Positions 12,059 through 24,304 of a stretch of DNA of 64,000 bases are shown here, piece by piece; the stretch's first letter is position 1, and the number at the start of each line of letters is the position of its first letter. The position numbers and the translations under genes are program-made. Source of the stretch: Acanthochlamys bracteata. Its lineage: Eukaryota > Streptophyta > Magnoliopsida > Pandanales > Velloziaceae. Below the pieces are notes generated by a model. The model had not been told where the DNA came from, ran no database searches, and saw only the letters and a program-made list of their open reading frames with translations. The stretch is taken from NCBI GenBank assembly GCA_019914995.1, contig CM034142.1:744001-808000 (forward strand). The letters are read 5' to 3'.

Positions 12059-14703
12059 TAATAAATTCGTTACCTTATTTACACCTTGGAGAGGGTTGTT
12101 CTTGGTTTGTACACTTTGTATCTTTGTTGTACAATTAGTTTCTTATAGAGTTATACATATATTTATGATATATTTTTTTCACCAAATTATGTTTTATTAA
12201 AAAAACACTCCATAAAAATTCTTCCTTTTCTAATTATATATGTAGTAGGAGTTTCATTTCAGAATTTCTTTATAGCTGGGGTTCAACCCGTTTGGCAAAA
12301 ATTCTAAAAAAGTTCATTATTACTTTTTTATTTATATTTCAAATAATTTTTAATTTTTATTATTTATTTTAATTATTTTTTAAAATTAAAATAGTAAAAT
12401 TTATTTATCAAAATAACATTTCAACAAATACTTGTTCTGCAAGTTGTTGATGGGTTCCAAGAACTGCAAAGCTAAACAATGTTTTGAGACCTTTTTTTTT
12501 TTCAATTTTTTATTTTATATTTTTCAATAGAGTTTCAAAAATATTTTATAAAATTTTTAAAAAATTTTTAAAATACAGAAAAATTTTACGTCGTAAATTA
12601 TTTTATTAATTATTATTATTACTTTTTTAAAAGTAAAAAAATTAACACTTATTTTAAAAAATTTTAAAATATTTTTTTATTTTTGAAATTTTTTTTTTAA
12701 AGGAGCACTCGCAAACGTGTTCAATATATGCATGCGTCTGCAAGGGATGCTTTCTTTCTATACAGCTGGTCTCCACTGTGCATGTTAAGAAACTGCTCTC
12801 ACCAACCATGCTTGCACAAAAACAAAAAGAAACTCTTTATAACCTTGTTTTCTTCCATGCATGCTTCCACTACTCAAACCTGGCCTATTTTAATTATATG
12901 AAATTTGAAATGATAATTTTTTTTAAATATATGATGTTAAATTTAGATTTAAAGTTTGATAATAATAGATAAAAATAAAAATAAAAATAAAATTCGGAGT
13001 AATATTGAAACATATAATGTGAAGAAATTCAAAAAATTTAGAAAAAATAGAATTTTTTGTAATTAAAATATTCTTTACATAAACTTGTATATGTGAAAGT
13101 GAACTTTTTAAAATAAATTTCAATAAAAAATAAAATTTGAAACAAATATAGTTCGAGTAATAACTAAAATACGTTAAATAAATTTAGAGTTCGATTTTGA
13201 TAAAAAATAAAATTCGATACAAAAGTAAAAATAAATTTGATAATAATAATAAAAATAAAAAAAAAATTTTAAAAGTCTGAATGAAAAAACTAAAATTTTT
13301 ATAATTAAAATATACTCTTATAGAAACTTTGGTTTTGTATACCTGCATTCATGTTGAAGATGACAAAAAACTTATTTGGTATGCGGCAAATTTTGGTTTT
13401 GTTTATGGAGCATAAAAGAGAGTTGTAGGGGTTCGCTAACACGTTGCAAGTACAACACAAAACTCCTGTTCAAATCATGAGCAGCAGTTATATTTTTGCA
13501 TGTAGCTATTAAATATAATATAATATAATATAATATTTTTTAATAAAATATTTTTTTATTTATATAATTTGAAGTAATTAATTCGTTAATATAATTTTAG
13601 AGCTAAAAATTGGATTTGAATCATATGCATTTTTGCATGTTGCTCAAAGTTGTTATGGAGTGTTTTTTAAATTTAAAATAATAGATATAAAATTTATCCT
13701 AAAATAAATCTTTTTGATAGAAAAAACTTACATTTGGATCACTTCCAATGAAATAAATAAAGCTTACATCATTTTGAAGTTGGTCATTTTGTCACATTAA
13801 TCCTATTTTAAATGATTATTAATAGCAATTATATTTTATTTTTTTGGTAAAAATAATGTTTCATTATCCAGCAGCTATTGCAATCGTTCGGATTCAGAAA
13901 CATTTGGGGCATATTTATCGATCCATCAAACTCGTTTTTAATACAAAATAAATATAAAATTTATTTTTTAAGATATAATTTAAAATTCACTTTTATACTA
14001 AATTCAGTTTATTTTGATTTCACTATTAAAATTGGCCCAAATATTAATTGGAAAATGTAAGCCCAGATCATTGTGGATTTTGATTTCACGATAGGCCCAA
14101 TAGGCCTTCAGTGAATAGTAGTTACATAGAATTTTCAATGAATAGCGTTTATTCTTTTTCACCTCATACTTTAACTTTTTTGAAAAATCATTTACAGCTC
14201 ACCTTAAACAATAAAAAATATAAACAACATAATTCATAATAATTTATATCATAATAGATTAATTTTTAGTAAGTCAGTTACTGATAAAGAAAAACACATC
14301 CTAAACTTTCTTCTTTTTGAAGAAGTTTTGTGTATTTAAACAATCCGTAACAGGGTGTTTCTATTAATTGACGATTTTAATCTTTCTATGATTTGGATTG
14401 GCTACAAACCAGACAAGGGTAGGGTTTAGTAAAAGTTTTCAAATTTGGTTATACAATTAGGTATGTAATGATGGTGATTTCGAATACACTACCTTAATCA
14501 TCAATTCCATCGAGGCATTCCAACTACTGGCTGTCATTGTTATACAATAGAAGAAAACTGGAGTTCACAAAAGTCTCCTACTACAAACAAGCTATGCCCA
14601 TAAGTTGTATTTCCAAGCCGATATTCTGGAAAAAAAACCCAACAATTCACATATAGAGTACATGTTATATCTACTTGTATCAGAACAATAATACCGGAGT
14701 CGA
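12059..14703. other. Intergenic DNA between the FAF-domain and CID genes
   Basis: The first ~150 bases are FAF-gene 3' flank and the last few hundred are 3' flank of the CID gene. Between them is AT-rich DNA. A segment at about 12280-12435 resembles the GTTTGG...CAAATACTT MITE group but lacks a clear target duplication. Open frames of 60-66 codons here are composition artefacts. Confidence 0.5.
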
Positions 14704-17519
14704 TCATTGCGGTTGCGGGTGGTAAAACGCCATCCCAGGCGGCTGAAGAGGTCTAAAACTGGGAGGTGCTGGTTGCTGCAAGGCCAAAGGTATAGGTGGT
14801 TGATTCAATTGCGGGATTTGTTGAGGCATTGCCATCGGTATGGGAGGAGGCAGCTGTTGTTGAACTAAAGCCATGGGAGCTGGTGCTGGCCTTGTTAAGT
14901 TTGCCATTTGCTGAGTTTGAGCTGGTGGAGGTGGTGGCATAGGGCCGTAAGGGTATGGCATACCAACAAGCACGCCACCTGCAGGTTGCAAGTACTGCTG
15001 ATTCGGTGGTGCTGCATAGAGATTATACTGTTGGGGAGTCGAGGGCTGATTCTGTACAGTTGATGCTTGCTGCACTAGCACAGTTTGTTGAGGCTGCTGT
15101 ATTGGTACAAATGCTGTGGTCACTGCCACAGAGACGGGTTTTTCAGGTTTTGATCTGTCTGAGTGAGCTTCTGTGAGGCCAATGGATTCTCTTGTGGTGG
15201 TGGAGGATACACCAGCATTCTTGGCCTCCTCTGCGGCAAAAGAAGTGAGTACCGAAGTCATGATCTGTTGAGAATGAGTAGAGGCTGCAAGTTTGTCAGC
15301 AACCTCTTTAGCAATGGCTGCAGCCGTCTTCTTTGATGACAGTTCAATTGCTGATGATCCATTTGAATCGGATGGGGCAGGCATAGCTGTGGTTGATGGT
15401 GGTACTATGATTGGCTCATTATTAAGCCTCCGCTTCATATTTGCTGCTTGGTCCACTTGCGCCTGGGCCAGCTGAAAGTAATTATCATGTGTAAGCTTTT
15501 AAAAATGAAATAGCAGAGTAACTGAGGACAAGGCAACTATACTGATCATTATAGTCAGAGATTGGCAGCACACCTGAAGCTGAGTGCGAACACTCTCCAG
15601 TTCGGATTCCTGAACAACTTCACTGAGTGAGTAAGTAGAACTCCATGCACATCCATAATCAAAATTCAAATTTGGTGATATGAAGCAGATCCATACTCAT
15701 CTGCATGCAAATAATGAAAAATATGAACATGCATTGAAGGAAGTAATACCAAACTGATATCATCAAACCTGTTCATGGAGAGCTTCTCTCAACTGAGTAA
15801 CAAGGATAGATCTGGTTGCTTCGGCTGATTTAAGCTTTTCAATGCACTGCTTTAAACCCTTCTCCTCTTCTTCAAGCTGCTCCACTAGTGTTGCTCTACG
15901 AGGGTCTCCCACTGTAAATAACTTATTATCTTAGCAAAATACAAAGAAGCAAAAGCCATCAATGCCATCACAATATCTTTTGATTCTTCAACCTGAACTA
16001 AAGCTACAAACTCATAATCACAATTTATTCATTTCAAACTGAACATAAAGTTCACCACCTAGCCACTAAAATGAAAGAAGACAGAAAACTATAGCATCCT
16101 ATGGTAAGAATGATGGTGACGTTTTCCAAATATACCTCGGGCACAAGCAAGGTCAACATCTTTCTCCATTTTCTCTAAATACCGAACAGCAGCCTTGCAT
16201 TTACTTAGATCTTCCTCTTCATTAGAATGATCACTAAGCACATTGTGAAATGCAGAAACTACCTTCTCCACTGTCCCACCGATAGACAATTTCTGAGTAC
16301 CAGAATTCAATCAGATCATGAAATTAAGTACATATTGATAGAGAGAAGCAAGAACACATGGCAATAACACGTACAACTCTTACTGAGCGTGAATCCCTTT
16401 TCACAATTTTCACTGAACGTGAGCGCTTTCTGTTGTTGGTCAGCTCCAAGGCAGGTGGCTGTTCACTTCCAAGCATCAACTCTTTCAGGTCCTGTGCACG
16501 TGATCCAAAAACTTTCCTTTCCTTCCATATTCCAACCTAAGTAAACAGTTATCTAAAGTTAGATAAGTCATGAATTCAATTTGATTCATTCTATCTTCTA
16601 TTCTAAAGGCCAAGATGCAAAAACTGACAGGCCATCATACATTCTAACATGTGTAGTAAAGCTGATGTGGAATACACACCAATCTGGAGACGACTTTCTT
16701 GCCATGCTCATCGCCATTGTCATGGACATCCTTGAGTGCTGCAGGAAGAACCTTCCAGAACTCGCCCACAAATTCAGTTCCATTACGTTTGCTGTTCTGT
16801 AGGATATCATTTGCGAGGTAGAGAAAAGAAACCTTTTGCTCCTTTTGCGAGCTATGAAATTGCTTCTCCCATGTTTGAACAACAACTTCTGCGTTCTTTC
16901 GGTGAAAGATACACCAATGCGACAGTGCTTTCACAAAAGATAGGTCAAGGCAAACAATTTAGACATTCTTAGTGCAATCGTCAACAGCAACTTTCTACCA
17001 TACATCAGCCAAAACCACAAAAGGAAAACATTGAGTAGCAAACTTTATATATTTAGAATACAATTCTGCTATGTATTTTGGTATGAAGTTATCGAATTTG
17101 CATGTACGGATTATACATACTAATGTAGAACTAAACTGCTTCTTTGAATGAAGACCACCCCTACAATAAATTAATAGAACATCAAGCAACTTCATACGTG
17201 AATAAATGCAAATGCTTTCGAAATTTAACAAGAAATAGAGAAGTAATTAAGCTGAACAGATTTAACTATGATCTCACAGATATCTTTCACAAAACTACCA
17301 TCAATCAGTCTAGAAACTCAAAACATTGAACAATAACTAGCATTTTCTTATACTTAGCTAAACAAAAGACAGAAAATCATAATGTAGCCACAACTCACAA
17401 AAAGATGTCCAAGAAAATGCTTGAATTAAAAGCATAAGGATACTTTCTATGCACTGCTGTGTGCTGTTGAGCTTTGAAAGCTTATCAGCCAATATCTGCT
17501 CACTGAAAATGCTATTCAT
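14704..17519 (-). CDS. CID-domain (ENTH/VHS-fold) RPRD-like RNA polymerase II CTD-binding protein, 526 aa
   Basis: Coding exons, all with GT-AG introns and compatible phases: 17444-17519, 16680-16927, 16384-16536, 16136-16292, 15769-15911, 15574-15609 and 14704-15471. Residues 1 to about 130 form a CID (SHWCIFHRKNAEVVVQTWEK, VSFLYLANDILQNSK, GEFWKVLPAALKDV, GIWKERKVFGSRAQDLKE), the domain that binds the phosphorylated C-terminal repeats of RNA polymerase II. A coiled coil follows (EQLEEEEKGLKQCIEKLKS...), as in human RPRD1/CREPT and yeast Rtt103 relatives. The C-terminal ~180 residues are rich in Pro and Gln. From memory, the closest Arabidopsis gene is At5g10060. A nuclear role in transcription or 3'-end processing is inferred from the family. 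A 5'UTR intron spans 17543-17871. It is divergent from the PPR gene. Confidence 0.92.
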
Positions 17520-17542
17520 TATTTCACGAGCCTGAAATTCTC

Positions 17543-17871
17543 CTGCAAACAAGAAGACCACCAAATCACATAAATTCCAACTCCCAAGTGAACAGTTTTT
17601 AGCAGAACCCGAATTCTCTTTACACCAATTCAACCACTTCCAACAAAACCCTTCCGAATTCAAGACAACTCCTAGCTGATTGACTTCAAAACCACCAAAA
17701 ATCACATAAACAATTCCCAGCAAATAAATCCAAGGCCCAAATAAAAAAACCAAGCTTTAGCAGAACCACAAATCCCTTTCCCCCAATTTAACCACCTCAA
17801 ACAAAAGTCTTCAGAATTAGATACAAGTGCTAGTTAATTGACTTCAAAACACTCGTGGGGATGATATAAAC
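17543..17871 (-). other. 5'UTR intron of the CID gene
   Basis: On the minus strand the donor CCAG|GTTTATATC and acceptor TTGTTTGCAG|GAGAATTTC bracket 329 bp. The acceptor lies 23 bases before the ATG at 17519. A 131-codon open frame across this intron is not a separate gene. Confidence 0.6.
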
Positions 17872-17872
17872 C

Positions 17873-18252
17873 TGGAAAAATTGATCCAGCATAGCAATTA
17901 GAGAAATTCGAAAAACTGACAAATTTTCACGAGAGCGGGATCTATAGATTTAGGGTTTTGTGTCTATGTTCTCGAAATTCTAATCTAGGGTTCCTTCACG
18001 ATTCCAATTTTTCTTCTACAACCACTAACTGGGTAAAGAAACATATAATTTAATTTGCAATAGAAATCACTAATAATAACGTTAAGCAAATATTTGCCTC
18101 TACTTATTGTATTAACCACATACAAGAGCCTATAAAATATATAACAATAATATTATGGACTGAAAATGCAAACTATTTTGATGGGCCTGGGCCTTGGTTC
18201 ACAAGTGTTTCTATAACCAGCAGTTAAAAGGTTCGGCAAACTCTTTGGGGAC
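17873..18252. promoter_or_regulatory. Divergent promoter region between the CID and PPR genes
   Basis: About 0.3-0.4 kb separates the CID transcript start (minus) from the PPR ATG (plus). On the minus strand there is a telo-box (AAACCCTA, at 17951-17958) and a second related motif (ACCCTAG, about 17985-17992). Both are typical of the start region of housekeeping and translation-related plant genes. No clear TATA box is seen for either side. Confidence 0.5.
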
Positions 18253-20070
18253 ATGGCTGCGAAAATCTTTGGAGCAATTCTTCAGCAATGTTCAAAATTC
18301 AAAGATTACAGACATGGAATTGCATTACACTCACATATAATCAAGATAGGATTTTGCAATGATCTGATTCTCTGCAACCATGTCCTCAACATGTACACCA
18401 GATGTTATGATTTTGATTCTGCTCATAAACTGTTTGATCATATGCCTAAAAGAAATATTGTTTCATGGTCAGTTATGGTGGCAGGCTATGATCAGGCTGG
18501 CATGCATTCCTCTGCTTTGGGAATATTTGCTCGTATGGATCTTCCAGGCAATGAATATGTGTATGCAAGTGCTATTAGTGCATGTGCGAGTCTGTTAGAG
18601 GTGGATATTGGCAGGCAGGTTCATGCATGTGCAATTAAAAATGGATGCGATTGTGTTTCGTTTGTGTATAACTCTCTTATGTCAATGTACATGAAGTGTC
18701 AGGGGTTTGACGATGCATGTGCTGTTTTTAATGGTGTTTCTGAACCGAATCTGGTGTCTTATAATGCAATGATCTCTGGTTTTGCAGAGAATTCGCAAGC
18801 GGAGAGAAGTCTGGAGCTGTTTAGAATCATGAAAAGAAAAGGGTTGTGTCCTGATCAATTTACTTTTGTTGCAGTGCTCGGGATTTGCTCGATGAAGCAG
18901 GATATTTGTTCAGGTGCTGGACTCTATTGTCAAACGATAAAACTGGGGCTTGCAAAAACAGCTTTTCTTGGTAATGTTATCTTGACCATGTACTCAAATT
19001 GCAATTTGATTATGGAGGTTGAGAAGGCTTTCCAAACCATAGAGGACAAAGATCTAATTTCATGGAACACATTTCTTGCCGCTTGTTGTCATTGCGGAGA
19101 AAATTACAAAGCTCTAATGGTGTATAAGGTTATGCAAGAAAATAACGAGATGAGACCTGATGACTATACAATAGCTACTTTACTGGCTGCTTGTGCGGAG
19201 CTTGGTTTGGTCAAGCATGGTGGGCAGATTCATGCTCATCTCATAAGAACCAAGGAGGATTTTGACATTGGAGTCAGCAATGCTATCATCAACATGTATT
19301 CAAAATGCGGATACATGCCTTATGCAAGCCATGTTTTCCATTGCATGCTTGAGAGAAATCCGGTCTCTTGGAACACTATGATAATGGCGCTTGCAAACCA
19401 TGGGCAAGGTAAAGCCGCAGTTGAATTGTTTGAGCAGATGAAGTCAACTGGAACACTTCCTGATTCAGTTACTCTTATTGGACTCTTAGCAGCTTGTAGT
19501 CATTCCGGGTTAGTGCATGAAGGCACAACATATTACAATCAGATGAAAGATGTTTACAATATAGTTCCGCAAGTGGAGCACTTATCTTGCTTCATAGACT
19601 TGTTAGGTCGAGCAGGGAGACTAACTGAAGCTGAAAAAGAAGCGACTACCTTACATTTTGGTAAAGATCCGGTTGTTCTGGGAAGTTTGCTTTCTTCATC
19701 TCGCCTCCATGGAGATGTTGCTGTTGGTGAGCGAGTTGCAAGAAGGCTTTTGGAGCTAGAACCAACCACAAGTTCACCGTACGTTCTCTTGTCGAGCGTT
19801 TATGCTTCAGATAGCAGATGGGAGCGTGTCTCAGTAATGAGAAATTTGTTGAAAGAGAGTGGTGTGAAGAAGCAACCAGGTCGGAGTTGGATTGAGCTGA
19901 ATGGAATTGTAGAGATGTTTACTGCTGGGAGTTTTGAACACCCAAGAATTGTTGAGATTGAAGAGACATTACGAGTCTTGTATTCAAAGACAGATTTTCT
20001 GCCTAACAATTTTCTTTCTTTCGCCAAGAACTTTACAGAAATTGCTAGTACTGAGGAAATCCTAACATGA
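18253..20070 (+). CDS. PLS-class (E subgroup) pentatricopeptide repeat protein, 605 aa
   Basis: This single-exon frame is filled with P, L and S-type PPR motifs, recognisable by recurrent pieces such as NHVLNMYTRCYDFDSAHKLF, KRNIVSWSVMVAGY, NSLMSMYMKCQGFDDA and NPVSWNTMIMALANHGQGKA. The C-terminus has the E-type extension (LLELEPTTSSPYVLLSSVYA, GVKKQPGRSWIEL) but stops without a DYW deaminase domain. Such proteins bind organellar RNA in a sequence-specific way and usually act in C-to-U editing in mitochondria or plastids, recruiting a deaminase in trans. No obvious targeting peptide can be called by eye. The ATG at 18253 is the first in frame and the family is mostly intronless, as here. The RNA target is unknown. 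It lies between the CID and TSR3 genes. Confidence 0.92.
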   Translation: MAAKIFGAILQQCSKFKDYRHGIALHSHIIKIGFCNDLILCNHVLNMYTRCYDFDSAHKLFDHMPKRNIVSWSVMVAGYDQAGMHSSALGIFARMDLPGNEYVYASAISACASLLEVDIGRQVHACAIKNGCDCVSFVYNSLMSMYMKCQGFDDACAVFNGVSEPNLVSYNAMISGFAENSQAERSLELFRIMKRKGLCPDQFTFVAVLGICSMKQDICSGAGLYCQTIKLGLAKTAFLGNVILTMYSNCNLIMEVEKAFQTIEDKDLISWNTFLAACCHCGENYKALMVYKVMQENNEMRPDDYTIATLLAACAELGLVKHGGQIHAHLIRTKEDFDIGVSNAIINMYSKCGYMPYASHVFHCMLERNPVSWNTMIMALANHGQGKAAVELFEQMKSTGTLPDSVTLIGLLAACSHSGLVHEGTTYYNQMKDVYNIVPQVEHLSCFIDLLGRAGRLTEAEKEATTLHFGKDPVVLGSLLSSSRLHGDVAVGERVARRLLELEPTTSSPYVLLSSVYASDSRWERVSVMRNLLKESGVKKQPGRSWIELNGIVEMFTAGSFEHPRIVEIEETLRVLYSKTDFLPNNFLSFAKNFTEIASTEEILT

Positions 20071-20317
20071 AAATATTACATGTGTTTTAACAGTACAACT
20101 CTTTTGCTTATACAGGAACTATAAAGGAAGAAGTACATACGATACAATGAGATATTGTCGTTACAGGAAATGCCAGAAACATCAACAGACAAGAAATCAC
20201 ATAAGGCTTCTTGAGATTTGAAGTCTTCAAAACAAATTTCAGCACAAGTCTCATACATCAGGGCTCGCTATACATCCTCTCAGAAACCAGTCATTGAGTT
20301 ACTATGAAATTCTGCCT
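20071..20317. other. Convergent 3' ends of the PPR and TSR3 genes
   Basis: Only 247 bp separate the PPR stop from the TSR3 stop on the opposite strand, so the two 3'UTRs probably abut or overlap. No other feature is seen. Confidence 0.6.
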
Positions 20318-22034
20318 TCATTCATCTTCTTCCTCACTTTCTTCCAAAAACAAGTGATTCATGTTTCTTTCCAATGGAGGAAGCCCGTCTTCTGAATCTG
20401 AATCAGTTTCACCGTCCTTTTTAAGCGGAACTTCATTGGATTCTGCAGTTCAAAAAGTTGAATCAAAACAATAAACCTTATACCAGCCACTTATACAAAT
20501 CAACTTATATTACGAATCAAAAGGTGTCAGAAGTACTTCCTTCAGAGTAAGGGAGCTTTGAAATCCTTGAATTGCTGGAGAGCCAGGAGTTTTGAACCAA
20601 TAGAATCTCTGTTCCATTCTTACACTCTGAATAAGCCTTGAGCAGTTCCCTTGTTGCATTAAAAAGGAAAAAGAGAAAATTGTCATAACCACTGGCATTA
20701 AGAATCACATAGTGTCAGACATATTTTAGTAATTTTGATGGATACAAAAACTTAACCCTTCTTCGGTGATACATTTGATCTTATTCTAGGCATCTTAGCG
20801 AACTTAAACAACAAACACCCACAATATGTGAATGTCACATTGCAAGCAAGCAAGTATACCTGTTCAAGGACAAGAAGGAATGGCCCCACTTAAATTTGCT
20901 TAAGAGAAGATTAGCTGTTGACTCCTCTCCACTGCAAAGAAGACAAACTTATGTCAAATACAGAAGTTTGAAGAATTTAGCACATAAACTATGCAGTTAT
21001 TTTTCAAATGACTGTTTAGAGAGTTTTTGGTAATTTGATGATCCACTCTGTGTCATTTCGTAATCCTATCAACAACCCACTCATAAAATAGTATAGGAAA
21101 AAATATATATATATTTCATATCTTAATATTTAGTGAAGTATCTGGAGCTCCAAGAAACTATTTCCATTAACATTAGGAACAGCTGAACAAGAACAGAAAG
21201 CAGCAAGAATGATACACTAAGGAACAGAGATGCTGATAAAGCTAAAAATTTAATCAATATACTTTATCCCTGTACATTCCGAATGAGGACCAAAAATGCT
21301 CTGAAATAATCTGACATGGTCAACATATAAATCATAAAGAATAGCAAATAAAACAAGAGAAAAATTCAATGACATACAAGGCAACTAGGAACACATTATA
21401 TGGATGTATTAATTTATTTTATGAGGATCCAAATTAGCATTTGAAAGAGAAGTGCTTCCTCTACAACTTAAGTTGTTCGGTGATCAATAGAAGAGCTAAA
21501 AGTGTCTAGCCATATAAATCATATCAATTCTGCTGAATTAGCGTATTAAAGGATAAGGTGAGGAGCTTTTAAGATGAAAATCTTGCATAAGAGATTTATT
21601 CCACTAACCATATTATTAAGGCAGCTGAAAGTGCTTCAACGCAGGACAATTCGCATGGTCTTCCATAATTCACCGGGTTTGCTGCAACCAGCCATGGCAC
21701 TACAGTTATACAAAGAAATCTGTTATGATTCCTATCCACCTTAAGAAACATAATTAGAAGTACCTCAATGATATAACACAACCGTCTACTTCAAGGTTGT
21801 GATTATTAAAGTCTCTTGAAATTGTGAGGTTATCTCATCTTGGTATTATCATCATAAAACAAAGAGCCACCACAAAAGCCTAATAACAGCTAAGAGAAAA
21901 CTGCACAATAGCTCCCTAAATCAGTACAAAACATATATAAACTACTCAAAATAACTACATCATAGCACCAAGTAAACATGCATATTTAAGGAAGACTTGG
22001 TTTACTAATATATATAGATATATATATATATATA

Positions 22035-22454
22035 TTGGGATAGAGGTACTCTATTTTTAGGGACACTTCCTGACACTTCCTTTCCGATTCATGGTTGATG
22101 TAACCTCCAAATCAAATCTCCATCGTTGGATATAAAGAACTATAAGTTAAAAACATACTGACAAAATTTCAGCTTAATCGAATTACGAATCGACCTCCAT
22201 CCAGTCACTTGATCAACATGACATAATAATGAAAACTTTAAACAATATATAGTTTTCTTTTTATCATCTTGATCAAGATATCGAATAGAGATCAATTCGT
22301 AATCCGATTGAGCTGAAATTTTATCAGTATGTTTCTACCTTATAGTACTTCATATTCAACGATAGAAGTTTGATTTGAAGATCACACTGACCATAAACCG
22401 AAAAAAAAGTGCGCGGAAGTGCCTCTAAAAATAGAGTGTCCCTATCCCACCCCA
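22035..22454. repeat. Long foldback (hairpin) element, copy 2, in a TSR3 intron
   Basis: It has the same architecture as 8116-8541: arms of about 190 bp, inverted with respect to each other, with a loop near 22240. Shared segments include ccgattgagctgaaatttta and cacttgatcaa. It is flanked on the left by (TA)n at about 22008-22034 and on the right by (TA)n at 22454-22471. The outer ends are inverted copies (gggatagaggtactctatttt against gggatagggacactctatttt). It lies between TSR3 exons 6 and 7. Confidence 0.8.
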
Positions 22455-24304
22455 TATATATATATATATATAGAAGATGACGGAAGCTAATAATAAGTAA
22501 TTGCGACAAAAGTAACTCAAGACATACAAAGGCAGGGTGCACCACAGCGAAGTTTCACGAAAGGAACATCCTTCAGGCGTGCCCATGAACAATCAACCAC
22601 AGCAAGACCTTTTTGTGTGATTAACTGATGATCTTCCTTGGAAACACACTGCATACCAACCGGACTGCTAGATAATTAGGAAAAAGTTGAAAGGAGATGT
22701 GGACAACGGTCAACTGAAAAGCTACTTGCATAGAATTCCTCCTAAATCTAGGAGATGTACATTAATTTAAATAAGAAATACTAGGCTCTAGCAAACGAAA
22801 ACCATGCATAAGCTAAGCACAAGAACTATAAACATCAATAACATGCCTGACAATCAACACAACGTGAGATCACCATTTATCTTTCCCAGACTTTCATATT
22901 ATATAAATCCATGAATTTAATGAATGATTTGTCATAGGAAAAGAAAAACAATTCTGCGCACGTCAGAATCAAATGATATATTAAAGTAGAGTATTGCTAA
23001 AAAGGGAAACTTCTTACCTCAAAACAATGCCTGGATATCCACTTGTCACTCTTAATTCCTGACCAAGGATAACATGATTCACAAATCCTCAAGAAAATTA
23101 CAAAAAGGATGCATGACATTATCTATAACTGAAGGTCTAATCCAAAGACACCATCCAGTGAATCACAGCAAAGACCGTATACTCCATGAGTATCTTTGTC
23201 AATCTTAAAGCAAGATGAAAAACACAGATGAAGGAAATGCAAATCAGCAATTTCAAGAAATAATGTCAAACTCTAGATAGAATGATAGATTAGCTCCATT
23301 TAGCACGATACTTCTTCACTAGGGTCCCCAAGTTACACAAAATGCACTAACCTTTAGTAGCCCAAATCTTGAAAGCTTGCGCCCTGTACATCTTTTGACA
23401 TCACATTGTCAAAAATCCTGAACAAAATGAACATCCATTAGTGAAAATGCAAGATTCTAAAAAATCTTCAAATCTATATACTACTTGAAATGGGTTCCAA
23501 GGAAGCCTAGGATGGTTCCATTTCAAATAGAGTTTTCTCCTTTTTTTGAATTTGTAGAATAAAAGCAATTTTAAATAATAAGTATGCATGCGTATATTGA
23601 ATAAAATATTTCATGCCTATGTATTAAGTAAAAAGCTAATGCATGCCTAAAAAATACAAAAGCAATTTACATCCACATGAAAATTTAATGGAGCATGCAA
23701 AAGTAATATGCAAAAACAGTATCAGCAGTCAATTTCTAGAGTCTAGCGAGAAAATTTAAGAAGTTTGTTGAAAATCCTTAAATTTAGGAATAACGATTCA
23801 CTTATATTACAAAATCTAAAGGGATCCTTACAAGAATAAATATATTATTATTAATCTAATACATACATGCATACATATGATAACTTTAAAGTAGACTTCA
23901 GAATCTAATTTTATGCCACATAGAAAAGCATTATATTTATCAGAATGGCTAAGTTTAAGTTAGTCATCCTTTTTTATTAAATGAAAGATGAAGAGCTTCC
24001 ATCGGATTAAATTAAACTCCATAATTACAATATCCCTATGCTTAATCAATTTAATGTGTTTTAAAGGAACCAACATTCAGGTTAGTATAATGCCAATTAA
24101 TAAGAATATAAAAGGACATAGTACACTCTTTTAACTTTGATTGACCTATAGATCTACCTTAAAATTTAATTACTTTAATTTAAGACAACTAAAAGATCAA
24201 ACAGACCAAAGAATGTAAACAGTGTATCCATTCTTTTACTATTGCCCATTACCTCAGGGCCCTATCAATTACTACCAATATTCATGTTAATAATTATATT
24301 CATT

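Noticed and set aside
17358-17753. 131-codon frame on the minus strand
   Set aside because: It runs through the CID gene's 5'UTR intron, first coding exon and next intron; only MNSIFSEQILADKL and following codons to the donor at 17443 are real.
23409-23411. The TSR3 TGA as a recoded codon (selenocysteine or programmed readthrough)
   Set aside because: Flowering plants lack the selenocysteine pathway, and the following bases (CAATGT) do not match the known CARYYA readthrough context.
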